Of a stretch of DNA of 64,000 nt, positions 25,905 to 34,669 are shown piece by piece. The position numbers and the translations under genes are program-made. The stretch comes from Campylobacteraceae bacterium (GTDB lineage: Bacteria; Campylobacterota; Campylobacteria; Campylobacterales; Sulfurovaceae): positions 1 through 64,000 of the forward strand of contig JALVWQ010000038.1 of the NCBI GenBank assembly GCA_027034975.1. Direction: 5' to 3'. The notes beneath the pieces were generated by a model that worked only from the letters and a program-made list of their open reading frames with translations, was not told the DNA's origin and did not search any database. Numbering within the stretch: the stretch's first letter is position 1; each line of letters opens with the position of its first letter.

Positions 25905-26573
25905 ATGAGAATAAATTGGGAAAAAAATCCACTTCTACCAGCTATAGCACAAGATAGTAAGAGTAATCAGGTATTAATGCTTGCCTATATGAATGAAGAG
26001 GCGTTCAATTTGACGCTTGAAACAGGGTTTGCACACTACTTTAGTCGCTCGAAACAACGCATCTGGAAAAAGGGGGAGAGTAGTGGGCATACGCAAAAGG
26101 TGGAAGATCTTCTTATCGATTGCGATGCAGATACGATACTGCTTAAAGTGGAGCAAAAGGGTGTGGCGTGCCATACTGGAAGAGAGAGTTGTTTCTTTAC
26201 TTCGGTTATACAAGAGCGAGAAATACTTGAGCCAACGGTTGATATTAATAGCAAATATAGTGTTGTTGATATGCTTTACCATACTATTTTAGAGCGAAAA
26301 ATGGGCAAGGGTAAAAAGTCGTGGACCAAGAAGCTTCTTGACGATAAAGAGCTTTTGTTAAGCAAGATTAGAGAAGAGGCGGATGAGCTTTGTGTAGCAA
26401 TTAACGAAGAGAGTGATGAGCAAGTTATCTATGAAGCTGCAGATTTGCTTTACCATTCGCTTGTTGGTTTAGGGTTGCGAGATGTATCGCCTGATCGTGT
26501 GAAACAGGAGTTGAAAAGACGCTTTGGAACGAGTGGCATAACAGAAAAAGAGAGCAGAAAAGAGAAAAAGTAA
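25905..26573 (+). CDS. hisIE: Bifunctional phosphoribosyl-AMP cyclohydrolase / phosphoribosyl-ATP pyrophosphatase
   Basis: Catalyses steps 2 and 3 of histidine synthesis. 222 residues. The HisI half (1-~115) has [34 protein letters not shown] and the metal-binding [21 protein letters not shown]. The HisE half (~125-222) has LYHTILERK...[31 protein letters not shown], a MazG-like helical domain. The other his genes in the window (hisH, hisA) are 34 kb away, so the pathway is dispersed. Confidence 0.96.
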   Translation: MRINWEKNPLLPAIAQDSKSNQVLMLAYMNEEAFNLTLETGFAHYFSRSKQRIWKKGESSGHTQKVEDLLIDCDADTILLKVEQKGVACHTGRESCFFTSVIQEREILEPTVDINSKYSVVDMLYHTILERKMGKGKKSWTKKLLDDKELLLSKIREEADELCVAINEESDEQVIYEAADLLYHSLVGLGLRDVSPDRVKQELKRRFGTSGITEKESRKEKK

Positions 26574-26586
26574 TCTATTTTTCTCT
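26561..26586 (+). terminator. Terminator-like hairpin overlapping the hisIE stop
   Basis: AGAGAAAAA (26561-26569) pairs exactly with TTTTTCTCT (26578-26586) around the stop codon, followed by CTTTTTCT. The stem is A/U-rich, so its strength is uncertain. Confidence 0.4.
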
Positions 26587-26648
26587 CTTTTTCTATTGAT
26601 TTGCAGTAATTAATAAATAAAAAGCTTTACAAAACCTTTTTAATATTG

Positions 26649-26654
26649 TATAAT
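26649..26654 (+). promoter_or_regulatory. Candidate -10 box of the small exported protein gene
   Basis: TATAAT, 26 bases before the ATG, followed by a duplicated aatattagaaa and the ribosome binding site AAAGG. Confidence 0.45.
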
Positions 26655-26680
26655 ATTAGAAAATATTAGAAAGGTCTCTT

Positions 26681-27070
26681 ATGAAAAAGATTTCATTATT
26701 TTCTCTATTATCTCTATCATTTCTTTTTGCAAATCCGGCTGTAATGGGTGGAATTACATATAACTTTGGAAGTAGCTCTGACTCTTTGGCAAATGTTGGT
26801 GCATCTGTAAAAGTGCTTTCTACTGCAAAAGAGAATAAACCAGTTGTAGGGGCTGGAGTAAGTTATTACCCTTGGGCAAAAAGCGATAAACAGTTTGGTT
26901 TGGATGTAAGTGCTGGATATAGCTTTAAAAATGGTGCTGTTATGGGAGGTTGGGACTTCTTAAAACAGCAACCGAGTGTCTCTTTAGGGTATAGTAAAGA
27001 GATTGATACTACAAATAATAAAGAAGAAGCTGTGATTCAAGATGCTCGTTGTAAAAAGGCTAAGAAGTAG
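26681..27070 (+). CDS. Small exported protein of unknown function
   Basis: A 129-residue protein with a clear signal peptide (MKKISLFSLLSLSFLFANP, cleavage probably after the Ala near 17). The mature part has glycine/aromatic alternation (GGITYNFGSSSD, VGAGVSYYPWAKSDKQFGLDVSAGYSF, SVSLGYSKEI), which suggests short beta strands as in small outer-membrane or periplasmic beta proteins. A single Cys is close to the C-terminus. No family was recognised. It has its own promoter and stands alone. Confidence 0.75.
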   Translation: MKKISLFSLLSLSFLFANPAVMGGITYNFGSSSDSLANVGASVKVLSTAKENKPVVGAGVSYYPWAKSDKQFGLDVSAGYSFKNGAVMGGWDFLKQQPSVSLGYSKEIDTTNNKEEAVIQDARCKKAKK

Positions 27071-27164
27071 GTTAACTATATTATAGAAAATGAACTTACT
27101 CTGTTAATGGCATGATTTTATTGCAAAAATATAGACTTAGAGCACAAGGTAAGTGATTATTATG

Positions 27165-27860
27165 CTATTTGTTTACTCTATTTAAAATAACTATATTGAT
27201 ACATGAATCATTGTAGTGTAGTAAGCATCCTTTATTAAAATACTCTAAGGCTTTCTTTTTATTTTTTTTGTAACTGTAGTATAGTAAACCTAAATTATGG
27301 CAACCAATAGCATCATTTTTATTGCATCCTAAATTATAATATTTCATTGCGTTACTATAATTTTTTTCTACCTTTAAACCATCTTCATAAATTAATCCAA
27401 TATGTGTGCATGCTCTAGACACATTGTGCTCACAAGCATATTTAAACAATTTTAATGCTTTTTTGTAATCTTTTTGTGTGCCTAAACCCTCTCTGTATGA
27501 GTACCCTAAATTATAACAACTTTTAGCAATATTATGATTACAAGCATATTTATATAATGCAAACGACCTATTGTAATCCCTTTTGACAGATAACCCATTC
27601 TGATAGAAATATCCCATGTTAGAACATGCTTTATAGAATTTTTTCTCGCATGCTAATTTGTAGTAGTAAAATGCTTTTTTGTAGTCTTTATCTAATCCAT
27701 TTAAACCATACTCGTAACTGTTTCCAAGTATATTATAGTCTTTGGACTTGTTACTAGTGTTTTGATCGTAGGTATATTTAATTGTTGCAGAACTACTGTT
27801 TTTATCATTTGCAAGCAAACAAAAGGAGAAGAGAAAAAATAAAAGAAATGACTGTTTCAA
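27165..27860 (-). CDS. Sel1-repeat / Hcp-like cysteine-rich exported protein
   Basis: About 231 residues. The preferred start is TTG at 27860, five bases after GAGAGG and directly preceding a signal peptide (LKQSFLLFFLFSFCLLAND). An ATG at 27923 would add 21 residues and overlap prfB. The mature protein is a row of 36-residue Sel1-like repeats, each with ...YKYAC....AKSCYNLGY.Y..GL...DYKKA. The paired cysteines seven or eight residues apart are the hallmark of Helicobacter cysteine-rich (Hcp) proteins, where they form a disulfide in each repeat. About five repeats are visible. A periplasmic or secreted location is likely; the role is unknown. Confidence 0.85.
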   Translation of the reverse strand: MKQSFLLFFLFSFCLLANDKNSSSATIKYTYDQNTSNKSKDYNILGNSYEYGLNGLDKDYKKAFYYYKLACEKKFYKACSNMGYFYQNGLSVKRDYNRSFALYKYACNHNIAKSCYNLGYSYREGLGTQKDYKKALKLFKYACEHNVSRACTHIGLIYEDGLKVEKNYSNAMKYYNLGCNKNDAIGCHNLGLLYYSYKKNKKKALEYFNKGCLLHYNDSCINIVILNRVNK

Positions 27861-27912
27861 GGGAACCTCTCGATTGTAATTGATAGTACAAATATATGTA
27901 TTATTCTTAAAT

Positions 27913-29013
27913 TTACTTCTCATTGGCTTGGGTAATAAGTACGCCTTCTAACATTTTATCGATATCTCCATCTAAGATAGCTTCGACATTTGTGTATGCT
28001 TCATTTGAGCGTGTATCTTTTACCTGCTGGTAGGGCTGGAGCACATAAGAGCGGATCTGGTGTCCCCATCCGATGTCACTCTTTTCTACACCGTCGATCT
28101 CTGCCTGTTTTTTTGCCATTTCATATTCGTAAAGTCTTGATTTTAGCATCTTCATAGCAGCGGCTTTGTTTTTATGTTGGCTTCTGTCGTTTTGGCACTG
28201 CACTACAATATTTGTAGGGATGTGCGTAATACGAATAGCGCTTTCGGTTTTATTAACATGCTGTCCGCCGGCTCCGCTGGCTCTATAGGTGTCGATGCGG
28301 ATATCTTTATCTTCTATCTCTATATCGATATCGTCATCAATTTCTGGTGAAACCATAACGGAGCTAAAAGAGGTATGGCGTTTTGCGTTCGAATCGAATG
28401 GTGAAATTCTAACCAGTCTATGGATACCATTTTCGACTTTGAGGTAGCCGTATGCATTTTCGCCCTTTATAATAAAAGAGACATCTTTAATCCCTGCCTC
28501 TTCGCCTGGTTGATAGTCGAGCACCTCTACCTTAAAGCCGTGTCGCTCTGCCCAACGCAGGTACATTCTATAGAGCATACTTGCCCAATCTTGGCTCTCT
28601 GTTCCGCCAGCCCCTGGGTGGATAGAGACTATAGCATTGTTAGCGTCATGCTCACCGCTTAACATTATTTGGATCTCTAGCTTTTGGATATGCTCTTTAA
28701 GGTTTTCTGCCTCTTCAAAGAGCATCTCAAGTGTCTCTTCGTCATTTTCTACTTTTGCAAGTTCAAAATACTCTATTGCATCATTAAGTGCGTCGTTTGC
28801 TTCGTTGTAGACATTTAAGATTCTCTCTAGTTTTGTCTTCTCTTGCGATACTTTTGCTGCCTCTTTTGCATCGTTCCAGAATTTAGGATCTTGTTGGATG
28901 TTCTCAATCTCTTTTAATCGCTCTTCTATCTTCTTTGGTTGTGTAATATCGGTAATATTCGACATCTTCGTTTGGAGGGTTTTTAACAATTCTCCATACT
29001 CATAGCTATCCAT
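27913..29013 (-). CDS. prfB: Peptide chain release factor 2
   Basis: RF2 recognises UAA and UGA stop codons. 366 residues in one uninterrupted frame, so the programmed +1 frameshift known from many bacterial prfB genes is absent. The codon-recognition tripeptide SPF lies in [17 protein letters not shown], and the catalytic GGQ in [19 protein letters not shown]. The N-terminal coiled coil is complete. It begins at ATG and is divergent from panC. Confidence 0.96.
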   Translation of the reverse strand: MDSYEYGELLKTLQTKMSNITDITQPKKIEERLKEIENIQQDPKFWNDAKEAAKVSQEKTKLERILNVYNEANDALNDAIEYFELAKVENDEETLEMLFEEAENLKEHIQKLEIQIMLSGEHDANNAIVSIHPGAGGTESQDWASMLYRMYLRWAERHGFKVEVLDYQPGEEAGIKDVSFIIKGENAYGYLKVENGIHRLVRISPFDSNAKRHTSFSSVMVSPEIDDDIDIEIEDKDIRIDTYRASGAGGQHVNKTESAIRITHIPTNIVVQCQNDRSQHKNKAAAMKMLKSRLYEYEMAKKQAEIDGVEKSDIGWGHQIRSYVLQPYQQVKDTRSNEAYTNVEAILDGDIDKMLEGVLITQANEK

Positions 29014-29074
29014 AATCTATCCTAACTGTAAATTTTGGTATGATTTTATCAAAAATTTGCCAAAAGGTAAAAGC

Positions 29075-29902
29075 ATGGTAGTTGTAAATGATTATGAGAG
29101 CTTCCAGAAAGAGCGTAAAAAGCTTCAAGGAAGTGTTGGTTTTGTTCCTACAATGGGAGCACTCCATAGTGGACACTTAAGTCTAATTCAAAGAGCAAGA
29201 GAGGAGTGCGATTTTGTTGTTGTCTCTATCTTTGTGAACCCTACTCAGTTTTTAGAGGGGGAGGATTTAGATAAATATCCTCGCAAAGATGAAGCAGATA
29301 AAAAGATATGTCAAAGAGCAGGTGTCGATATTCTCTTTATGCCAACAGTTTACTCTATCTATAATAGAGATGAGCTTTTATTAGAAGCCCCTAGGGTGAG
29401 AGGTTTTATATTAGAGGGTGCAAAGAGACCGGGGCATTTTGATGGGGTGCTCCAAATAGTAATGAAGCTATTAAATATTGTAAAACCAAATAGAGCCTAT
29501 TTTGGCAAAAAAGATGCCCAGCAGTTAGCACTTATCGAGCAGATGGTACGAGACTATTTTATTGATACTACGATAGTTCCTTGTGAGATAGTAAGGGATG
29601 AGAGCGGCTTAGCATTGAGTAGCCGAAATGTCTATTTGAGCGAAGATGAGAAGCAAAGAGCCCTGAGTCTTAGCCGTTCGTTAAAGCTTGCTTCGGATAT
29701 GATAAGTAGTGGAGAGCTAGATACAGTAAAGATAAAAGAGGCAATGCAAGAGCTTTTATTAAAAAGTGTTGATAAGCTCGATTATGTTGCAATAGTTGAT
29801 AGAGAGTTTAATAACTTAGAAACAGTAGAAATTGGCAATAGTATTATTCTTGTTGCTGCCTTTGTGGGAACGACGAGGCTTATAGATAACCTATGGTTAT
29901 AA
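29075..29902 (+). CDS. panC: Pantothenate synthetase
   Basis: Condenses pantoate and beta-alanine using ATP, in coenzyme A synthesis. About 275 residues. ATG at 29075, preceded by AAAGG, is preferred over a TTG at 29057. The nucleotidyl-transferase signature [15 protein letters not shown] (HxGH) is near residues 24-38. [15 protein letters not shown], the KMSKS-like FGKKDAQQL and [10 protein letters not shown] follow. No other pan gene is adjacent. The promoter lies in the short gap to prfB (TATGAT at about 29038). Confidence 0.95.
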   Translation: MVVVNDYESFQKERKKLQGSVGFVPTMGALHSGHLSLIQRAREECDFVVVSIFVNPTQFLEGEDLDKYPRKDEADKKICQRAGVDILFMPTVYSIYNRDELLLEAPRVRGFILEGAKRPGHFDGVLQIVMKLLNIVKPNRAYFGKKDAQQLALIEQMVRDYFIDTTIVPCEIVRDESGLALSSRNVYLSEDEKQRALSLSRSLKLASDMISSGELDTVKIKEAMQELLLKSVDKLDYVAIVDREFNNLETVEIGNSIILVAAFVGTTRLIDNLWL

Positions 29903-29948
29903 TTAAACCCAAAAATTTAGAACCAGAGAGTAATAGCAAAATTTATGT

Positions 29949-31991
29949 TTAAAAGAGGTCAGGTGTATTTGACGGCTGCTGTGGTTGTATAATAACGCTT
30001 TTGTGTTTCTTTCTTTCTCTTTTACTCTTTCGCTTTTTTTGGGCTTTTTTTCTTTTTATACTCTCTCTTTGTTCACGAATGATAGCTTCGCGTTGTTCTC
30101 TTAGTCGCTCTTTGAGATCTTTGACTTGCTGTTGCTGTTTTGCTTTAACTTTTTGCTCATGTTGTTTTCGTGCAATCTCTAACTGCTCTTTTTGGAGTCG
30201 GTCTAAATTTGGTTTAAGTAGCCCTTTCTCAACCATTGCATCAACTATTTTTTTAAATACTACAACAGCACTAGAGGATGCAAAGTGGTGTGCATAGTCT
30301 GGTTCTATAACTAAAACACCTATGGTATATTTATTCCCCTCTGGGTCATTGGCAAAACCAAAAAAGCTTGCATGGTATCTCTCTTCATAGCCATGTTTTC
30401 CAACTATCATTGCTGTTCCAGTTTTACCCCCAATTTCTAAACCTTCTGTCTGTGCTTTAGAACCAGTACCTCTTTTAACCACCTCTTTGAGTGTCTCTTT
30501 AACAGTATCGGCTGTCTCTTGTGAGATTGGTGCAAGCTTTGTATAGTTCTTTTTTAGGTAGAACTTTTTTCCTTGGTCATTTGTTATATAGTTGACCACT
30601 CGAGGTGTTACAGAGACTCCACCATTATTAAAGACATTGTATGCCTTAAGAAGTTGTGCAAAAGTTGCAATCATTCCATAGCCATAAGAGTTACTTGCTT
30701 TGTTGATTCGAGCTCTTAGTTTTCTTAATGAGTAGAATCGACCAGATGCTTCGTTGCCTATATCGATACCACTCTTTTTTCCAAAACCAAATCGTAAGAG
30801 TCCATCGCGAAACTCTCTACTAGTAAGTGTCCATGCTATTTGAGAGATACCGATATTTGATGACTTTACAATTATATTTTCTGCTTTCATAGAGGAGGCT
30901 GGCTCATCATCTGTGATTCGATGTCTTCCTATCCACATTTTTCCATTAAAGGTATTAAAGACTCTATCTGGAGTAATGGTTCCTTTCTCGATAGCTAAAC
31001 TGTAGATGATAGGTTTCATTACTGAACCTGGTTCGTAAGCATAGCTTGTCGCTTTTGGTTGTAAATTGGCAATCTCATCTTTTTTAATGTGAAGTGGATC
31101 GTAACGGTTGCTAGAGGTAAGGGCTAAAATTTTAGAGTCTTTTGTTCTCATAACAGCTGCTATTATCTCTTTTGCTCCTAGTTTTTGCTTATAAGTATCT
31201 AAAATAAGGTCGATATTTTTCTGGAGCTCAAGTGAAATATTAAGTACAAGGGAGTATCCATCGTGTTTTCTTTTGTATATTGTCTGCGCATCTTGTATAA
31301 CATAACCTACTGCGTCGCGTTTTCCACTAATAAAGCCATCTTGCTTGTGGTTAAGATACTTTTCGTAAAACTTCTCAATACCATTATAGCCCACGATATG
31401 TTTATAACCATCTGAGTATGCAGGACGAGTATAACCAAGTATTGGAGAGAGAGCCTCTTTAAGAGGGTACTCTCTATTCTCGCCCTTTTCTGTAATTGTT
31501 AAACCGTAGTAGAAGTTTTTATTTGCTCCTACACTACGAAAGACTCTAAAACGGTTGAGTTTATACTTTAACTCCTTTAAAAAGATTGCAGTTTTAGCAT
31601 CGACATCATCGGCTAAGAGAATCCAACCCTCTTTTTTCTTCCCATCTTTTGTATAGAATTTAGATTTTAGCTCATCTAGTGGAATACTACTATAGATACT
31701 AAAGAGCCGTAAGAAGAACTCCTTTTTTGCTGGATCGAGATATTTTGTGTGGATAGAGACACTATATGTTTTGATAGATCTACTAATTGTATATCCCTCT
31801 TGGGAAATAATATTACCACGAAGAGCTCTATCTTTTATCTCTTTTACTTTTATTTTACTATCGCTATGTGCAGCTAAATAAGCAATGCGAACAACTATTA
31901 TAATAAAAAGAGTAAGCATAGAGAGAGCAATAATTTTTACTCTTTTACTATTGATAGAGACTACACTCTTATTCTCATCTATTTCTGCCAT
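29949..31991 (-). CDS. ftsI: Penicillin-binding protein, FtsI/PBP3-type transpeptidase
   Basis: Class B PBP that cross-links septal peptidoglycan. 680 residues. One membrane anchor (~19-40) is followed by the dimerisation domain and the transpeptidase domain. The active-site SxxK is in YEPGSVMKPI (~322), the SxN motif in SSNIGIS (~375) and the KTG motif in GGKTGTAM (~520). The C-terminal ~85 residues are an unusual Lys/Arg/Gln/Glu-rich tail (e.g. LKERLREQREAIIREQRES) ending in a proline-containing segment; ordinary FtsI lacks such a tail. The gene is divergent from ftsW-murG, which supports a division role over an elongation role. Confidence 0.9.
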   Translation of the reverse strand: MAEIDENKSVVSINSKRVKIIALSMLTLFIIIVVRIAYLAAHSDSKIKVKEIKDRALRGNIISQEGYTISRSIKTYSVSIHTKYLDPAKKEFFLRLFSIYSSIPLDELKSKFYTKDGKKKEGWILLADDVDAKTAIFLKELKYKLNRFRVFRSVGANKNFYYGLTITEKGENREYPLKEALSPILGYTRPAYSDGYKHIVGYNGIEKFYEKYLNHKQDGFISGKRDAVGYVIQDAQTIYKRKHDGYSLVLNISLELQKNIDLILDTYKQKLGAKEIIAAVMRTKDSKILALTSSNRYDPLHIKKDEIANLQPKATSYAYEPGSVMKPIIYSLAIEKGTITPDRVFNTFNGKMWIGRHRITDDEPASSMKAENIIVKSSNIGISQIAWTLTSREFRDGLLRFGFGKKSGIDIGNEASGRFYSLRKLRARINKASNSYGYGMIATFAQLLKAYNVFNNGGVSVTPRVVNYITNDQGKKFYLKKNYTKLAPISQETADTVKETLKEVVKRGTGSKAQTEGLEIGGKTGTAMIVGKHGYEERYHASFFGFANDPEGNKYTIGVLVIEPDYAHHFASSSAVVVFKKIVDAMVEKGLLKPNLDRLQKEQLEIARKQHEQKVKAKQQQQVKDLKERLREQREAIIREQRESIKRKKAQKKRKSKRERKKHKSVIIQPQQPSNTPDLF

Positions 31992-32128
31992 ATATCCTCT
32001 AAAAAGTATGCTTTTATATATTTAGATACAAATAGAACTCAAAATTGTTACGCTTTGGTTGAGAACTATTGTATTTGATATATTTTTTGTTATAATAGCA
32101 TAATTTTCATACTAATTAATAAAAAAAG

Positions 32129-32134
32129 TATAAT
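32129..32134 (+). promoter_or_regulatory. Candidate -10 box of ftsW
   Basis: TATAAT at 32129 lies 47 bases before the ftsW ATG; another TATAAT is at 32091. The 190-base divergent gap to ftsI is very A/T-rich and must hold promoters for both directions. Which is used cannot be decided here. Confidence 0.35.
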
Positions 32135-32180
32135 TTAGAATAGTAAATTTTAAATTATCTATAAATTTTTGTAGATAATT

Positions 32181-33362
32181 ATGTTAAAAAGGTTAAACTT
32201 TATGAGGTATCAACTCTATATAGCCACAATTGCACTTATGCTATTTTCTGTAGCGGCTATTTATTCTATGTCGCTCTATCCAGCACTCTATCTGGGGGTG
32301 AGTGCCAACTATTTTTTACTTCGAGATGCAGTAGCAGTTGTAATTGCAATTCTTCTTATGACATATATTGCAAATTTAAATCCAAATAAGATGTTTACAC
32401 CTTTAGGATTTACCCTTTTTGTGCTCTTTTTTGTGATTATTATTGCGATGGTTTTTATGCCTGAGAGCTTAGTAAAGAGTGTAAAAGGTGCAAAGCGGTG
32501 GATTAAAGTTGGTTCTGTCTCGTTGGCACCTACAGAGTTTTTTAAGTATGGGTTTCTCTTCTTTATTGCGTGGAGTTTAGAGCGTAAAAGTAGAGTTTTA
32601 CAACAGACTAAAGGTGTTTGGGAAGAGATAGTAGTCATTACTCCCTACTTTATGCTTTTAGGTCTTGCGATACTCATATTAGCAGTTGCTCAAAAAGATT
32701 TAGGGCAATCTGTAGTGTTACTCTTTACGACACTTGCACTCCTCTTTTTATCAGGACGATCAAAAAAGTTTTTTATAACCTTAGGAACTACTGTAGCTCT
32801 TTTGGTAGTGCTTTTAATTGTGATTGCTCCGCATAGAATTAACCGCTTTAAAGGGTGGTGGGTTGGAGTGCAAGACTCTATTCTTTCACTTCTGCCTGAG
32901 GCTATTGCAAAAACTATGAGAGTTACAGATACAACCGAGGCATTACCAATTGTAAATGCTCGCTATGCCCTAGAGAATGGTGGTTTTTTTGGGCACGGTT
33001 TAGGGGCAGGGCAGTATAAGCTTGGCTTTATAAGTGAAGTACACACCGACTTTATCTTTGCAGGACTTGGCGAAGAGATTGGATTTATTGGTCTCTTTAT
33101 AATTCTACTCCTCTTTGCATACATTATTACACTTATTTTTAGGATCGCATCGAAGCTAGAGTCGCTGAAAGAGCGATACTTTACCTATGGTGTTGGGATA
33201 ATTCTCTTTTTGAGTTTAGCAATCAACCTCTTTGGGGTAACTGGTATTATCCCAGAAAAGGGAATAGCCGTACCAATACTTAGTTATGGTGGTTCGCAAC
33301 TGGTGGCAACTGCTACAGCTATTGGAATGGTCTTGATGTTAGCAAAAAGGATAAAGCAGTGA
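32181..33362 (+). CDS. ftsW: SEDS-family peptidoglycan polymerase, probable FtsW
   Basis: A 393-residue integral membrane protein of the FtsW/RodA/SpoVE family, lipid II glycosyltransferase of division. About ten membrane segments. Family signatures include KGAKRWIKVGSVSLAPTEFFK, VAQKDLGQSVVL (with the catalytic Asp), ENGGFFGHGLGAGQYKLGFISEVHTDFIFAGLGEE-type segment, and GIAVPILSYGGSQL near the end. Its 4-base overlap with murG and the divergent ftsI favour FtsW over RodA. ATG at 32181; an in-frame ATG at 32202 is a possible alternative. Confidence 0.9.
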   Translation: MLKRLNFMRYQLYIATIALMLFSVAAIYSMSLYPALYLGVSANYFLLRDAVAVVIAILLMTYIANLNPNKMFTPLGFTLFVLFFVIIIAMVFMPESLVKSVKGAKRWIKVGSVSLAPTEFFKYGFLFFIAWSLERKSRVLQQTKGVWEEIVVITPYFMLLGLAILILAVAQKDLGQSVVLLFTTLALLFLSGRSKKFFITLGTTVALLVVLLIVIAPHRINRFKGWWVGVQDSILSLLPEAIAKTMRVTDTTEALPIVNARYALENGGFFGHGLGAGQYKLGFISEVHTDFIFAGLGEEIGFIGLFIILLLFAYIITLIFRIASKLESLKERYFTYGVGIILFLSLAINLFGVTGIIPEKGIAVPILSYGGSQLVATATAIGMVLMLAKRIKQ

Positions 33363-34372
33363 GTATAGTATTAACTGGTGGTGGTACAGGTGGACACTTA
33401 GCAATTGTTGCTGCTGTTAAAGAGCATATCTCTAAAGAGATGGTCTATATTGGCTCTCAGCGAGGGCAAGATAGAGCATGGTTCCAAGAGGATAGTGCAT
33501 TTAAAAAGAGCTACTTTTTAGACTCTACAAGCGTCGTTGACAAGGGCAAGTTAGGAAAAGTTTTTGCTCTTTGGAGTTTACTGAAACAGGTAATGAAGGC
33601 TCGAAAAATTTTAAAAGCCGAAAATGCAAAAGCTCTTTTGAGTGTGGGTGGGTACTCTGCTGCACCAGCCTCTATTGCGGCATTGACTTTACGGATACCG
33701 TTAGTGATTCATGAGCAGAATGCTGCAGTTGGGAGGCTTAATAAGCTACTTCGACCCTATGCACGCTATTTTCTCTCGAGTTACGAAGAGGAGTCGCCAA
33801 TTAAGGCGTATCCAACAAAGAGGATCTTTTTTGATCTTGCAAGAGTGCGAAGAGAGCTAAAAACCATTCTAATTAGCGGCGGTTCCCAAGGGGCAAAAGC
33901 TTTAAATGAGTTTGCTCTCACTATTGCACCAGAGTTAGACAAAAGAGGTATAAAAATATACCACCAAGCTGGCGAGAAGAATCTAGAGAGTGTAAAAGAG
34001 GAGTATAAAAAGCTAGGAATTAATGCCGAAGTTTTTGGTTTTACCAAAGAGATGCCAGAAATTATGGCTAATGCTGACTTTGCAATAGCAAGAGCTGGAG
34101 CCTCTACACTTTGGGAGCTTGTTGCAAATGGTTTACCTACACTCTTTGTGCCATACCCCTATGCAGCAGGAGACCACCAATACTATAATGCAAAATTTTT
34201 AGTAGATGAGGGGTTAGCATTTTTACTGCGAGAGGGTGACTTGAATGAGCAAAAAGTGTTAGAGATCTTAGAGAGTGTGGATTTAGAGGATATGAGCAAG
34301 AGACTATTGAAGATCAATAATCCAAATGGTGCAAAAGAGATAGCTTCTCTTTTAGAAGATTTGGATCGATAA
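33359..34372 (+). CDS. murG: UDP-N-acetylglucosamine transferase MurG
   Basis: Adds GlcNAc to lipid I to make lipid II at the inner membrane face. 337 residues from a GTG start that overlaps the ftsW stop (GTGA), indicating translational coupling. GT28 features: N-terminal LTGGGTGGHLAI (residues 4-15), HEQNAAVGRLNKLL, ISGGSQGAKALNE, and the donor-binding ARAGASTLWELVANGLPTLFVPYPYA. The product is the substrate of the SEDS and PBP proteins nearby. Confidence 0.97.
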   Translation: MSIVLTGGGTGGHLAIVAAVKEHISKEMVYIGSQRGQDRAWFQEDSAFKKSYFLDSTSVVDKGKLGKVFALWSLLKQVMKARKILKAENAKALLSVGGYSAAPASIAALTLRIPLVIHEQNAAVGRLNKLLRPYARYFLSSYEEESPIKAYPTKRIFFDLARVRRELKTILISGGSQGAKALNEFALTIAPELDKRGIKIYHQAGEKNLESVKEEYKKLGINAEVFGFTKEMPEIMANADFAIARAGASTLWELVANGLPTLFVPYPYAAGDHQYYNAKFLVDEGLAFLLREGDLNEQKVLEILESVDLEDMSKRLLKINNPNGAKEIASLLEDLDR

Positions 34373-34432
34373 TTTTTATCTTACTTTTCTTTGCTTCCAC
34401 AACTACTCCACATTAAGTTGTTATACTACGAA

Positions 34433-34588
34433 TACCAATTAAGAGGTCTTAGTTGGTTGTAAAGCATTTTTGCTTTATAGTGACGATGGTTAGCTACTAT
34501 TTCTTCTCCTCCTAAACAAAGAAAAGTGCAACTAACATCCTTCATAAAATATTGACCCAAGGTTCCCCCTCCTTGGGTTGTTTTCTTT
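34433..34588 (+). ncRNA. Candidate small RNA between murG and alaS
   Basis: A -10-like TATACT at 34422 precedes two tight hairpins: ACCAATTAAG/CTTAGTTGGT (34434-34457, loop AGGT) and TAAAGCA/TGCTTTA (34460-34477, loop TTTT). A single-stranded C/U-rich stretch (about 34500-34512, TTCTTCTCCTCCT) follows, and finally a strong terminator with a C/U loop. There is no open reading frame. Alternatively this could be an alaS leader or murG trailer. A further 11-base inverted repeat (34383-34393 with 34517-34527) could pair if transcription starts earlier. The C/U-rich segments could pair with purine-rich ribosome binding sites. Structure-based inference only. Confidence 0.4.
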
Positions 34589-34589
34589 T
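34555..34589 (+). terminator. Rho-independent terminator upstream of alaS
   Basis: ACCCAAGG (34555-34562) pairs exactly with CCTTGGGT (34571-34578) across an all-pyrimidine loop TTCCCCCT, followed by the T-rich TGTTTTCTTTT. This is the clearest intrinsic terminator in the window. It ends the murG transcript and/or the candidate small RNA. Confidence 0.85.
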
Positions 34590-34669
34590 CTGTGAGAGTT
34601 TATTTGAAAATAATCGATATTTAACACTATTTTGATAAAATAACTAAGAATTTTATAATAGGATATTTT

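Noticed and set aside
28900..29013. Programmed frameshift in prfB
   Set aside because: The gene is open from ATG through the whole N-terminal domain without an internal TGA, so no frameshift is needed.
34383..34527. 6S RNA or SRP RNA between murG and alaS
   Set aside because: The outer inverted repeat invited this, but the short internal hairpins do not give the large central bubble of 6S RNA, and no SRP GGAA/AGCAG apical motif is present. Kept only as an unnamed candidate small RNA.
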